Source: Runella zeae DSM 19591 (GTDB taxonomy: Bacteria > Bacteroidota > Bacteroidia > Cytophagales > Spirosomataceae). From it: a DNA stretch of 64,000 nucleotides. The stretch lies in the NCBI RefSeq assembly GCF_000423565.1, contig NZ_KE384037.1:62001-126000 (forward strand), given 5' to 3'. Positions 16,608-25,672 of this stretch are shown here, in pieces. The notes beneath the pieces are model-generated. The model ran no database searches. It was not told the origin of the DNA and worked only from the letters and a program-made list of their open reading frames with translations. Numbering within the stretch: position 1 is the stretch's first letter; each line of letters begins with the position of its first letter. The translations under genes were made by a program, and so were the position numbers.

Positions 16608-19301
16608 AGCAGCGGCACTGCCTACGAGCAGCACTCCCGCCCACTGCGAGGGGAGCTTATCAGCGGCACTGCCTTGTGCTAGCCATTCGAGTTTTGCTTT
16701 TTGGAGCGCCTCATCTTTGGGCAAGCCTTCTTGAAGAAACTTATAAAAAGACTCGGTCAGGGCATAAGTAGGGTTATCTTCGACTTGCCACAAGGTAGTA
16801 ACAGTACTCAAAATACCCAATGCCGCAAATCCCCGGGCAAGGCTATAAACGCCCTCGCCGCGTTGATTATGACCAACGCCCGTCTTACAAGCAGAAAGCA
16901 CCAACAAGTCGGTATTAAATCGCTCTAAGCGGCTAAGTTCGGAGAGAACCAAAGTAGAATCAACAAAATAAATTTTGGGTTCGATAGCTTCGGCACTGTC
17001 GGCATCAGCATGGGTAAAAAGCTGAATGATGCGTGATTTAGGAGCGTAGGTTAGGAAATTGGCTTTCGTAGCATCTTTGACCGAAAATAGTCTACTTCTC
17101 CAAAAATCAGCTCCAATGGCTTGTAGCGATTCTTCAGAGCCTTTCAAGGTAGCCTGTTTGTTGGAAAACGATACCGGAGCGACCCCCAAAAAGCTCTGTG
17201 TGGTCAGTACTCCTTGCCAATAAGAATGAAATTTATCAAGGATAGAAGAAGTATTTTCTATTTTTATCTCCCCCGTTTTTGCCAAAAAACGCGCCGAATA
17301 AGTATAACTTAAGGCATGATAATTCACCAAAAAATCATCTGATGAACTGGACTCCGACAATGTCTCAAATGGCAAAAATTCACCATCGGACGATACAATC
17401 ACCCGACGAGTAGCTATCGAAAGGGGTTTCCAAAGCGCATTGTATAATTCAAAAGACAAAGCTCGAAAGTGTTTATATTGTACGTTGAGAGCTGTTTTGT
17501 CGGCACAAAGGCTCAAAAACGAATGGGCTTTCAAATAGTACTCCTGAGGTTTTATACTAAGTTTTAGAAGATTTGTTTTTTCCTCAAAAACAGTCAATGC
17601 ATAAACCGCGCTATCGCCCACAAAATAAGACACAAACGACTGCCCTCCTTTCAATATGTCTTCTTTAAGGTCTTTTAGAGAAAGAGTACTATTATCATAC
17701 TTGTAGCGATAGTAAGCTGGGTTTGTTTTTTCCAATGATTTTATAAACTCTTCCCATTCAGCTTGGTATTGGTCAAGCTGGGTTTGTGCTTTAGTATAAG
17801 CTTCAGTTTCTTTTTCCAAACTCGCTACTTTGGTCTGGAAGTCGGCAATTTGTTGCCGCAGTCTCGCTTCTTTTTCTCTTTGCTCCACACTAAGCTGCTG
17901 ATTTGCTCCTAATTCATTCAACTTATCTGCTAAAAGTACCGCTTTCGATTTTTCAAAAAACCGAAAGGCTTGTTCAGTATCTTTGGCTAAAAAACAGGCT
18001 TCAATGGCTCGTTCGTAAATTGCACGCGTTTTACGACGCCAAAACAACTTTGATTGTGCTCCAGAGTGCTCCCAACGCATATAATCAATGACATTGTCGG
18101 CCAGAGCATAAGTTTTGATGGCTTGGGCAAGTTTAGAAGGATTGTTGTTGGTAGTTTTTGCATATTCAAGCCAAGCTTCGGCTTGAATCCTAACAATATC
18201 TAATAAATACGTTTTTTGAGGAATATCTTTCAAAAAAAGAGGTTCTGAGGAAGACAATTTTTCAACACCTAGCATTTGCAGCGCTTGTTGATAGGCCTCT
18301 AAACATTTGCCATATTTCTTTTGGAGCAAATAGGTGTATCCTAAATTGTCGTAAAGTCTGGCGGTTAGTTCTTTGTTTTTTGCAAACTTTAGACCTAATA
18401 AAATCCTTTTCTCGGCTTCGTTATATTGCTTCATATAATCGGCTAAACTATACCCCCAATCATTACTTACTACGGCTATTTTGTTAGAGTCTTGTTGGGC
18501 TACATACAATTGATACGCTTTTTCAAAATAGTGATTCATCTGCTCATATTTACCCCTTACGCGGTACAAGCTCGCCATTTTGGAATAAACAGAACCTAAA
18601 TTTTCGTTATGCTCCGACACCTCAATCACCCTAATTTGGCTTTGAAGAGCTTGTTGGCCTTCTTCATATTTTCCTAAAGCATACAGGGATTGGTATTTTT
18701 CGTTGAGAGCCCAAATCTGCCAATAAGTATTATTAGCCTTTTTTGCTAACGCTAAAGCTTCAGAAGCCCACTGACCTGCTTGGAGATAATCGCCACTTTG
18801 ACGATAACAAGCAGACAGCTGAACACTGGCTTCAGCTGCTTGAGCATATTTAGTGGGGTATTTTTTTCCAATTTCTACCGAGGACTTAAAGCTACTTATC
18901 GCTTCTTTGTATCTGCCAAGATGCTTCATGTACAGTAGCCCAAGATTCAAGTAGCTCCCCACCAGATTAGCCTCTTTGGTTTGACTATGATGGCGTTCGT
19001 TGATTTTGATTGACGTTTTTGTATAATACTCCGCTTTTGCAATCGCATCTTTAGCCTCACTCGACTGCTGTCCTAAATGCCAATAATACCTTCCAAGCAA
19101 ATGCAACACACGCGCATAGGTAGAGTCTTCGGAATATCCACACGCTTTCCACTGCTTTTGAATTTGTAAAAGTTTTTGAATGTCTTCCTGACTTTGAGTA
19201 GCCTCTACTTGTTGCAAAAAAAACGAGCGACTAGGGCATTGGCCCCAGCCGCTCGTTAGAATAAAAAAGGATAATCCGAAAATTCTCAGTATACTCGTCA
19301 T
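16518..19301 (-). CDS. CHAT (caspase-like) protease with TPR repeats, signal peptide and C-terminal TM anchor
   Basis: 927 residues. The N-terminus is a signal peptide (MTSILRIFGLSFFILTSGWG). Many TPR units follow at about 60-480 (YLNLGLLYMKHLGRYKEA, YDNLGYTYLLQKKYGKCLEA), then a coiled coil (about 500-560) and a CHAT domain at about 620-890. The catalytic dyad is visible as His764 (IIQLFTHADAD) and Cys805 (LLVLSACKTGVG), followed by the family's YSLARGFAALG. A last TM segment (about 903-920, LWYWLGGLLVAIVIGIL) ends in RRRNAF. The topology implies a protease domain outside the cytoplasm. Its ATG overlaps the subtilase stop (ATGA), showing translational coupling. Substrate unknown. Confidence 0.9.
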   Translation of the reverse strand: MTSILRIFGLSFFILTSGWGQCPSRSFFLQQVEATQSQEDIQKLLQIQKQWKACGYSEDSTYARVLHLLGRYYWHLGQQSSEAKDAIAKAEYYTKTSIKINERHHSQTKEANLVGSYLNLGLLYMKHLGRYKEAISSFKSSVEIGKKYPTKYAQAAEASVQLSACYRQSGDYLQAGQWASEALALAKKANNTYWQIWALNEKYQSLYALGKYEEGQQALQSQIRVIEVSEHNENLGSVYSKMASLYRVRGKYEQMNHYFEKAYQLYVAQQDSNKIAVVSNDWGYSLADYMKQYNEAEKRILLGLKFAKNKELTARLYDNLGYTYLLQKKYGKCLEAYQQALQMLGVEKLSSSEPLFLKDIPQKTYLLDIVRIQAEAWLEYAKTTNNNPSKLAQAIKTYALADNVIDYMRWEHSGAQSKLFWRRKTRAIYERAIEACFLAKDTEQAFRFFEKSKAVLLADKLNELGANQQLSVEQREKEARLRQQIADFQTKVASLEKETEAYTKAQTQLDQYQAEWEEFIKSLEKTNPAYYRYKYDNSTLSLKDLKEDILKGGQSFVSYFVGDSAVYALTVFEEKTNLLKLSIKPQEYYLKAHSFLSLCADKTALNVQYKHFRALSFELYNALWKPLSIATRRVIVSSDGEFLPFETLSESSSSDDFLVNYHALSYTYSARFLAKTGEIKIENTSSILDKFHSYWQGVLTTQSFLGVAPVSFSNKQATLKGSEESLQAIGADFWRSRLFSVKDATKANFLTYAPKSRIIQLFTHADADSAEAIEPKIYFVDSTLVLSELSRLERFNTDLLVLSACKTGVGHNQRGEGVYSLARGFAALGILSTVTTLWQVEDNPTYALTESFYKFLQEGLPKDEALQKAKLEWLAQGSAADKLPSQWAGVLLVGSAAALPSQQLWYWLGGLLVAIVIGILWRRRNAF

Positions 19302-20740
19302 CGATAAATTCGATAAGTGATGCGTTTGCTCTTTAATTTGGTTGGTAAAACGTTGGGTGGGCTTACTAAAGTAGTATTAAATAACCAATTATACAAATAG
19401 TCTTTATCATAATAGTTATTTGTAAAAGTACCTTGCACTACTCTTGCTGTCATGATAGGTGTTGCAAACGACGAACCTTCTAACCAACATCTATACCTTG
19501 GCGCATTGGTAGGATAAGGCACAAAAAAATGACATAAACTATCTCCTAATACTCCAATGTCTACGTACTTTTTCCCGTAGTTTTGTCCACCACAAGCTGA
19601 GATGTCGGTTGGCGCAGGCCAGTACATAATTTTTTCATTGGCTCTAGGTCGGTCATTTTTGGGGTGACTTACGGTAGTGACCGAAAAAACGTTAGAAAGA
19701 TTGCGCTCTGCCGTAAAACTAGCCGGGTAAAATTTCCAAATACGAGCATCCAGATTACGATCATCGTTACTTCCCGAATCACATTCATCCGACTTAGCCT
19801 CGTCGTTGCCGGCAGCGGCTACTACCACAATTTTATAATCTTCTAAGCGTTTTATCATTTTTTTGAGAATGATAGAAGGTGCTCCATAATATCCCCAACT
19901 TAAGTTGACAACATCTGTACGACAAGATTTTGCAGTTCTTGCTTTCACCATTTGCTGACGCGCGTATTCCATGGCACAGGCGGCATCGAAGAGCTTCCCG
20001 TTCAAATCTTTATCCAATACTTTCAGCGGCATGATTTGGTACGGCACTTGTGCCCCTTCAAGTTCTTTGGCAATAAAAGCCGTAACTGCTGACCCATGCA
20101 ATTTTGGGTCAGTTTCATAATTTGGGCTCCCCTTGGAATCTGCATGGACTGTTGAAAAATCCCAACCCCTTAGGTCATTTTTCAAGCCATTATTATCATT
20201 ATCTAGGACATCTGTGATTTCATCAAGATTCGTCCAACGAGACGCATTGACTTGAGGTAGTAAGCCCCCATCCAGCACTCCCACGATTGGCAATTCCAAG
20301 ATTTTCTCTTTCGGATAGGAAGGAGAAGAAAGTTTTTCAACTTTTGTCACTTCAGGAAGAGCTTCTAGGCGTTTTGGCCATTGGGGAGTATAGATTCGAA
20401 CGTTGGGCGAAGCATCAAAAGCAGGCAAAATATCATTTCCTGCCCCTATTACTGGCGGCGGATCGTCGGCATTGCCTGGGCTACCAAAAATATCTGAACC
20501 TGCCCCCCACAGTTGTAGGTTCTTCATACAAGGACAGGTTGCAATTGGAAATAAAGAATCTTTGCCTGTACGAAGTTTTCTTATCTCTTCTTCACGAGTT
20601 ACGGAATCTTCACTCAACCAAACAATAGTTTCCTTAAAACCTGGCTCTTTTATACACTCTGTTTCTTGTGTGGTGGTTGGGGTACAATTGTACAGGGATA
20701 CACTTAGTAACCCTAAAAAAACAATTAAGATTTTTCTCAT
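19298..20740 (-). CDS. Subtilisin-like (S8) serine protease, lipoprotein
   Basis: 480 residues. Lipoprotein signal peptide with lipobox ending at Cys19 (SVSLYNC). The catalytic triad of family S8 is visible: Asp157 in PIVGVLDGGL, His215 in DPKLHGSAVT and Ser424 in GSSFATPIM, with oxyanion Asn in VVAAAGNDEAKS. Residues about 40-140 form a pro-region or separate N-terminal part. Predicted location is the periplasm or outer membrane. It sits 31 bases after the anti-sigma-like gene and shares a 4-base overlap with the CHAT gene, so the two proteases are made together. It may activate, or be activated by, the CHAT protein; that is inference. Confidence 0.9.
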   Translation of the reverse strand: MRKILIVFLGLLSVSLYNCTPTTTQETECIKEPGFKETIVWLSEDSVTREEEIRKLRTGKDSLFPIATCPCMKNLQLWGAGSDIFGSPGNADDPPPVIGAGNDILPAFDASPNVRIYTPQWPKRLEALPEVTKVEKLSSPSYPKEKILELPIVGVLDGGLLPQVNASRWTNLDEITDVLDNDNNGLKNDLRGWDFSTVHADSKGSPNYETDPKLHGSAVTAFIAKELEGAQVPYQIMPLKVLDKDLNGKLFDAACAMEYARQQMVKARTAKSCRTDVVNLSWGYYGAPSIILKKMIKRLEDYKIVVVAAAGNDEAKSDECDSGSNDDRNLDARIWKFYPASFTAERNLSNVFSVTTVSHPKNDRPRANEKIMYWPAPTDISACGGQNYGKKYVDIGVLGDSLCHFFVPYPTNAPRYRCWLEGSSFATPIMTARVVQGTFTNNYYDKDYLYNWLFNTTLVSPPNVLPTKLKSKRITYRIYR

Positions 20741-20771
20741 AATGAGCTTTGAGTTTAGAAGTTTAGTGGGC

Positions 20772-21497
20772 TCATTTCATCTCTTTCCACCCTTCCAATT
20801 TATTCTCTTTTATTTCTTTGAGCAAATTCTGAGCACGAATATTATCTAGCGGTTGTTTTCTTTTCAACAACGCAATCGCCTCATAAAATTTACCCCAATT
20901 TGAGACTAAATCGGTACGGTTTCCAAGCCGATGAAAGTAACTAATCGCTTGGTCGTAATCTCCACTTCGGAGGCAAACAATGCCTAGTAATTTTTCAAGC
21001 TCAGGATTGTTTTTATCTTTTTGGTAAAGGCTTTCCCAAATTGCCTTGGCTGTTGCCAATTCACTATCATTATAGGCACTAATTCCCAACTTAAGACTAT
21101 CTTGTTTTATATCTCCCATAGCAATGGGCAGCGTGCCCAGATTTTGGCTAACATACTCGGTGGCCCATTCATCCGTGGCTATCGAAAGACTAGGGGTCGG
21201 TTCGACTCCTAACCATAGATACCAACTTATACCCAGTACCAATACAATCGAAGCGGCGGCGGTCCATCCATAATATACCCGTCGCGTACGGCGTAGAGTT
21301 TGCTGTTGGCCTAAGGCGGTTAGTTCGGCCAATCTTCGCTGTCGGGCTTCTTTTTGAGCGGCCTGTTTTGCCTGAACATAAAAGGCCACTTCAGATGCAA
21401 AATGTGGATCTTGTTGGAGGCTTTTTTCAAAAACTATCTTTGCCTCATCCGAAAGTTGATTGTTATAATAATTATCAATAAGTTCTAGGTTTGTCAT
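20772..21497 (-). CDS. Single-pass TPR membrane protein, anti-sigma-like position
   Basis: 241 residues from the ATG at 21497; an in-frame start 21 bases upstream adds little. Residues 1-75 are a charged, cytoplasm-type helical region (ELIDNYYNNQLSDEAKIVFE), similar in layout to the N-terminus of ECF anti-sigma factors. A TM segment spans about 77-97 (GWTAAASIVLVLGISWYLWL). Residues 98-241 should lie outside the cytoplasm and contain TPR-like helices (LGIVCLRSGDYDQAISYFHRL). It lies 76 bases after the ECF sigma gene and before both proteases. No zinc-binding motif is present, so the anti-sigma role rests on position and topology. Confidence 0.75.
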   Translation of the reverse strand: MTNLELIDNYYNNQLSDEAKIVFEKSLQQDPHFASEVAFYVQAKQAAQKEARQRRLAELTALGQQQTLRRTRRVYYGWTAAASIVLVLGISWYLWLGVEPTPSLSIATDEWATEYVSQNLGTLPIAMGDIKQDSLKLGISAYNDSELATAKAIWESLYQKDKNNPELEKLLGIVCLRSGDYDQAISYFHRLGNRTDLVSNWGKFYEAIALLKRKQPLDNIRAQNLLKEIKENKLEGWKEMK

Positions 21498-21573
21498 TTC
21501 TTTCTGATTTATTCTCAATGCTTTCCAATACGATTGAAATCGTGAGATGCTCTATGATACGGATGCAGGTCTA

Positions 21574-22161
21574 TTATCTTAGGTTGTACTTTTCCTTGAG
21601 CCTTTCCAAGCACCTCAATCGGCTAGTTTTAGCGACGGCGGCGGTATTGTATCCCATTTGTTGAGCAATTTCTCCATCCGAAAACCCTTCTCCCCACGCC
21701 AATATTATTCCACGGCATTTTTCTCCAATGCTACGCAAGTGCTGCTGCAATAACGCTACTTCATTTTCCGAAATGAGTTTCTGAACAATCGTCCGAGATT
21801 CGTCAGGAATCCATAGCAAAGCATCCTCCAAGCCCTCCGTATGATGAACGCCTGCCTTGTTAGTCGTATTTTTTCGAATTGTGTCAACACATTTGTTCGT
21901 AAATATTTGATACAGATAGGTTTTCACTTCCGAACGTCCCTCAAATCGCCCATTCACGACATGGTCTATGACGGTCAGTATTGCATCCGAATAAGCACTC
22001 TCGGCATCATCATATGATATTTTGTGTTTAAATTGTGCTTCTCTGACTAAGTAGTGATACTTCTCATAAAGTTTGTTTTCGTACAACTGCCTTCTCGAAT
22101 CGCCCTCGCGGATGCCTTGTAAAATGTCATAATCTTTGAGAGTTTTATTAAAGAAAAACAT
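21574..22161 (-). CDS. ECF-type RNA polymerase sigma factor
   Basis: 195 residues. Region 2 lies at about 25-95 (YEKYHYLVREAQFKHKIS, DAESAYSDAILTVIDHV, EVKTYLYQIFTNKCVDTIRK) and region 4 at about 135-190 (ENEVALLQQHLRSIGEKCR, FSDGEIAQQMGYNTAAVAKT, SRLRCLERLKEKY), the order and length of group 4 sigma factors. It is the first gene of the operon that continues with the TPR membrane protein, subtilase and CHAT protease. It is divergent from the RDD gene, with a 144-base gap that should hold its promoter; I could not define a confident one. Confidence 0.92.
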   Translation of the reverse strand: MFFFNKTLKDYDILQGIREGDSRRQLYENKLYEKYHYLVREAQFKHKISYDDAESAYSDAILTVIDHVVNGRFEGRSEVKTYLYQIFTNKCVDTIRKNTTNKAGVHHTEGLEDALLWIPDESRTIVQKLISENEVALLQQHLRSIGEKCRGIILAWGEGFSDGEIAQQMGYNTAAVAKTSRLRCLERLKEKYNLR

Positions 22162-22305
22162 AGAAGTAATAGAATTAATAGAGGTTTAGGGCGGTAAAAT
22201 GATAAACTTAGCAAAGAAAAACAACATATTCTTGCTTTTTAAGTATAAAGTCTTTGATTTGCAGAGTGTTTACTTCTGAATCCCAAAACCTCAAACCATT
22301 TTTTT

Positions 22306-22779
22306 ATGGAAAATTCACAACTAGCTGGTGTAGGCAATCGCCTAGTCGCTCAAATTATCGACGGTATCATTCTTACCATTGCCTTTAGTGTTATTATTAT
22401 TCCTTTTGGAGGATTTGCTGCTCTATTGGGAATGAGTGCCGACAACCTCAATGACTCCGAAGCATCGGCCGCTATTGCCAGTTTTGCAGGGATTAGTATC
22501 TTGGGCTTTGTATTGTTTTCACTGGTAGCGCCCTTGCTCTATGAGGCAGTAATGCTCAGTTCTAGCAAACAAGCTACGTTGGGTAAAATTATTATGAAAG
22601 TAAAAGTGGTAAATGAGACGGGCGACCGCCTTACCTTTGGGCAAGCCCTTGGCCGTTCGCTCATCAAGTACATTAGCGTCAATGTATGTTTTTTACTGTG
22701 GTTATGGCCTTTTTTCAATCCGCAAGAACAAAGTCTGCATGATTTGGTCATTAAAGGATATGTTTTAAGAAGCAACTAA
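22306..22779 (+). CDS. RDD family membrane protein
   Basis: 157 residues. The family's opening is present: GVGNRLVAQIIDGIILTIAF (arginine then Asp, giving the RDD signature in a membrane helix), and the later LGKIIMKVKVVNETGDRLTFGQALGRSLIKYI matches the conserved C-terminal half. Three to four TM segments lie at about 12-38, 60-85 and 118-136. Some RDD proteins act in ion exchange, but the function of most is unknown. Its stop overlaps the start of the next gene by one base (TAATG), so the two are translationally coupled. Confidence 0.9.
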   Translation: MENSQLAGVGNRLVAQIIDGIILTIAFSVIIIPFGGFAALLGMSADNLNDSEASAAIASFAGISILGFVLFSLVAPLLYEAVMLSSSKQATLGKIIMKVKVVNETGDRLTFGQALGRSLIKYISVNVCFLLWLWPFFNPQEQSLHDLVIKGYVLRSN

Positions 22780-23156
22780 TGCTAAAAAAAATCACGCTAA
22801 CGGTAACGGCCCTGTCCATTACCGTTTTTTATTTTTATTACAATCCTGCTATTTCTCATTTTGGTCCCCCTTGTCTTGTTCACAAAACCACCGGCTTATA
22901 CTGCTGGGGATGCGGTGGGCAGCGGGCATTACATGCCTTACTGCATGGTCATTGGAGGCAAGCATTTCGTTTCAATCTTCTGATTTTTTTAGTAATTCCT
23001 ATCCTAACAATTGTATTTGTAAGTGAGATTTTTGATATACCCCACCTACGGCGCCTCCTCTGGCATCGCTACATAGTCACTTTTGTCGGGATAGTGGTTA
23101 TTGTTTTTACCATTGTCCGAAATTTGAAAGGATTTGAGTTTTTGATTCCCGATTGA
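22779..23156 (+). CDS. DUF2752 family membrane protein
   Basis: 125 residues. It carries the DUF2752 hallmark, a Cys-rich motif after the first helix: [20 protein letters not shown] followed by [16 protein letters not shown]. Hydrophobic segments lie at about 6-22, 66-85 and 97-115. The function is unknown in the literature known to me; the conserved cysteines suggest metal or redox chemistry at the membrane. It is coupled to the RDD gene by a one-base overlap, so a joint role is likely. Confidence 0.88.
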   Translation: MLKKITLTVTALSITVFYFYYNPAISHFGPPCLVHKTTGLYCWGCGGQRALHALLHGHWRQAFRFNLLIFLVIPILTIVFVSEIFDIPHLRRLLWHRYIVTFVGIVVIVFTIVRNLKGFEFLIPD

Positions 23157-23179
23157 CCTCAAAATCTTTCGTATTTTTG
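23153..23179 (+). promoter_or_regulatory. Promoter of the threonine aldolase gene
   Basis: TTG at 23153-23155 and TATTTTTG at 23172-23179 with a 16-base spacer, one short of the usual 17-23. The -7 element fits TAnnTTTG exactly. Transcription would start near 23186, about 30 bases before the ATG at 23215. The TTG falls inside the last codons of the DUF2752 gene. Confidence 0.55.
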
Positions 23180-23214
23180 CGACTTTCTATATTTTCACTT
23201 ACTCATCAACTCAA

Positions 23215-24237
23215 ATGCCTATTGATCTCCGCTCCGACACCGTCACCAAACCTACTCCGTCAATGCTAGAAGCGATGTTTTCGGCGGCGGTGGGTGACGA
23301 TGTTTTTGGCGACGACCCCACCGTTAATGCTTTACAAGAAAAAGCTGCCCGCCTTTTTGGGATGGAAGCAGCTCTATTTTGCCCTTCTGGCACCATGACC
23401 AATCAACTCGCGATTCGGGTTCATACCCAGCCTGGTAGTGAAGTGATTTGTGATACCCTCTCTCATATCTATCTTTATGAAGGCGGCGGAATAGCCCTCA
23501 ATGCGCTCAGTTCGGTGAAGCTTCTTACAGGAGACAGAGGTCGCATCAACGCCGCTCAAATCAAAGATGCTATCAACAACCCCGACGATGTACATGCGCC
23601 GGTCTCTCGTTTGGTTTCGCTCGAAAATACCATGAACAAAGGCGGTGGGTGCTATTATGATTTGAGTGCTATTGAAGCCATCAAAGAAGTATGTACCCAA
23701 CATTCCCTCGCTTTGCACCTAGACGGCGCACGTCTGTTTAATGCCTTGGTTGAGACCAACGAATCTCCCTTTGACTACGGGCAGGCGTTTGATAGCATAA
23801 GCATTTGCTTATCCAAAGGTCTTGGCTGCCCCGTAGGTTCATTGTTGATAGGGAAAACTGATTTTATAAAAAAAGCCCGCCGTTTTCGCAAAGCAATGGG
23901 CGGCGGATGGCGCCAAGCGGGCTATTTAGCGGCGGCAGGTATCTATGCTTTAGATCATCATATCCAGCGCTTGCGCGACGACCACACGAGGGCGAAGGCT
24001 ATTGGCCACATGCTCCAACCACTTCCTGAGGTAGAAGAAATCTACCCGATTGATACCAACATCGTCATATTTCGTTTGCCCGATTCTATCCTTGCTACTG
24101 ACTACGTAGCCAAACTCGCCCAAAAAGGGATTGCAGCAGTGACTTTTGGCAAACATTTGGTACGATTTGTGACGCACTTAGATTTTACGGATATGCAGCT
24201 CGAAGAATTGGAAAAAAGTCTGAAAAAAGTTATCTAA
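23215..24237 (+). CDS. ltaE: Low-specificity L-threonine aldolase
   Basis: 340 residues, the usual length. PLP-dependent enzyme of fold type I that cleaves threonine or allo-threonine to glycine and acetaldehyde. Diagnostic segments are the N-terminal [33 protein letters not shown], the [11 protein letters not shown] block and the PLP-lysine region [13 protein letters not shown], followed by [20 protein letters not shown]. All are intact, so the enzyme should be active in the cytoplasm. It has its own promoter and the candidate microprotein gene lies 170 bases downstream. Confidence 0.95.
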   Translation: MPIDLRSDTVTKPTPSMLEAMFSAAVGDDVFGDDPTVNALQEKAARLFGMEAALFCPSGTMTNQLAIRVHTQPGSEVICDTLSHIYLYEGGGIALNALSSVKLLTGDRGRINAAQIKDAINNPDDVHAPVSRLVSLENTMNKGGGCYYDLSAIEAIKEVCTQHSLALHLDGARLFNALVETNESPFDYGQAFDSISICLSKGLGCPVGSLLIGKTDFIKKARRFRKAMGGGWRQAGYLAAAGIYALDHHIQRLRDDHTRAKAIGHMLQPLPEVEEIYPIDTNIVIFRLPDSILATDYVAKLAQKGIAAVTFGKHLVRFVTHLDFTDMQLEELEKSLKKVI

Positions 24238-24408
24238 CGGTCAAAAAACACGTATTTCTACGCACTGAAAACTCAACAAAAGTTGGCACTTTTGTTGCTG
24301 TAATTTTTGTGTATTTTTTATAAACCTTTTTAGGTGTTTTACTGTATAAATAATTAAAGATAAATAAAGTTTTCAGTCCGTTTAACCCCTTCAAAATCCA
24401 AAAGAGCC

Positions 24409-24498
24409 ATGAAAAAAGTCGTCAAATTACTCTCAGTTGCCATAGCTGTAAGTGCCGCAGTGTATACTTACAAAAAGATTCAAGCCAAAAAAGCGTGA
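24409..24498 (+). CDS. 29-residue basic membrane microprotein (candidate)
   Basis: An ATG at 24409 opens MKKVVKLLSVAIAVSAAVYT, ending in YKKIQAKKA. It is a single hydrophobic helix bounded by lysines at both ends, typical of small membrane proteins. It sits alone between threonine aldolase and a perfect terminator (24524-24560), which suggests the transcript is a real unit. Purine-rich AAAGAG precedes the start by about 4 bases. It is too short for a homology judgement by eye; a chance ORF is possible. Confidence 0.5.
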   Translation: MKKVVKLLSVAIAVSAAVYTYKKIQAKKA

Positions 24499-24523
24499 TT
24501 CTTGGTGATGAGTACAGGTTTCC

Positions 24524-24562
24524 AAGCCGAAAACATTGCTAAGCATGTTTTCGGCTTTTGAT
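24524..24562 (+). terminator. Intrinsic terminator with perfect 13-bp stem
   Basis: AAGCCGAAAACAT (24524-24536) pairs exactly with ATGTTTTCGGCTT (24545-24557) around an 8-base loop, followed by a TTTGATTTT tract. It ends the transcript carrying the microprotein and separates it from the convergent gene at 24581. Confidence 0.85.
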
Positions 24563-24580
24563 TTTGGGAGTATTTTTACT

Positions 24581-25390
24581 CTAGCCACGTACACCTTCCT
24601 CTAGTAGGTGGCTTGCCCTACCGCTTCCCAGCATGTTAGCTTTTTTCAAGTTTGAGTTAAGCTCAATTAGCAATTGACTTATTCTAGCATTTTGTTTAGA
24701 AAGGTCATTGGTTTGAATCCATTTCACTAATGTACGTTTTAGAGCTTCTCCACTAAGGCTATCCAATAAAATAGTATTGAAAGAAGTGATAAACGAATGA
24801 ACTATCACCTGATCGGGGAGACTCTCTAAGAGGGCTTCCAATTCGTATAAAGCTTCAAACTGCCAGACAGGAACTATTTCGTTGGTATTATCAGAAAGCA
24901 AAAGTTCGTGGATTTCTTGCATTACCGTTCCTAAAGAATGATTTGAGGCGGCCACCGGTTGATCCAAATTCTCTTGTGCTTTACGTTTTTCATAGTCTTC
25001 TTTTACTTTATTTTGGGCCATTTCTACGAGTTTGGCCTCCGATGTTTCGGCGGGTATTACTGCCCATTTTTTGAAGCTTTCAAAATCTTTGCACTCAAAA
25101 AAATCAATACTTACCTCCAACATACGACAAAACGTATCAAGCGTAGTAGTATTGAATCTACACTCAGAGGGTATAGAACGCATCTTACGATATGCCTTTT
25201 TCAAACTCCCTACTCTTGGTACATTTTCGTAGGGGATTTTGCCATTGGCACCAAAATGTTTTGCAAACCATGCCGCTTGCTGACTTCCTGTAGGAACAAC
25301 ATACGGATGATCCACCACAATAGCTAAGTCCAACAACTTAGCCAACATCCCCATGTGATAGGGAGAATGGAAAGTATTCTTTTTGCGCAT
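24581..25390 (-). CDS. Hypothetical cytoplasmic protein
   Basis: 269 residues, soluble and mainly helical, with no signal peptide or TM segment. The N-terminal half is basic (GANGKIPYENVPRVGSLKKA, RKMRSIPSECRFNTTTLDTF). The C-terminal half is Leu/Glu-rich and could form helical bundles (EALYELEALLESLPDQVIVH, ARISQLLIELNSNLKKANM). I do not recognise the family. Upstream lie 282 bases of AT-rich DNA with no further gene, before the divergent DUF502 gene. The long frame and amino-acid composition support a real gene. Confidence 0.6.
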   Translation of the reverse strand: MRKKNTFHSPYHMGMLAKLLDLAIVVDHPYVVPTGSQQAAWFAKHFGANGKIPYENVPRVGSLKKAYRKMRSIPSECRFNTTTLDTFCRMLEVSIDFFECKDFESFKKWAVIPAETSEAKLVEMAQNKVKEDYEKRKAQENLDQPVAASNHSLGTVMQEIHELLLSDNTNEIVPVWQFEALYELEALLESLPDQVIVHSFITSFNTILLDSLSGEALKRTLVKWIQTNDLSKQNARISQLLIELNSNLKKANMLGSGRASHLLEEGVRG

Positions 25391-25672
25391 ATCGATGAAT
25401 GGTTATTATTTACATACCAACCAAAGAAGTGCGTTTACTATAGACAACTAGTTTTTCGGGGTAATTGAGAATGTAAAAATGCCAACTCTGAAGCTAATAT
25501 TCAAGTCATTTCATTTCCTTTTCAGGGAAAAATATCTTTTGCTCTTTGTATACCTCTTTGGCTTTTATTAATGGAACTTCCATTTCTGAATAGCCGTTGA
25601 ATATTTATCCATAAATCGTAAGCATTACCTACCTATTGTCCGTTGTTGTAAAAAATTTTACTTTCTTTCAAA

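Noticed and set aside
16518-22161. The CHAT operon as a type III-E CRISPR effector
   Set aside because: There is no gRAMP/Cas7-11 gene, array or Csx30-like gene, and the CHAT protein is secreted, so only the proteolysis-to-sigma analogy is kept.
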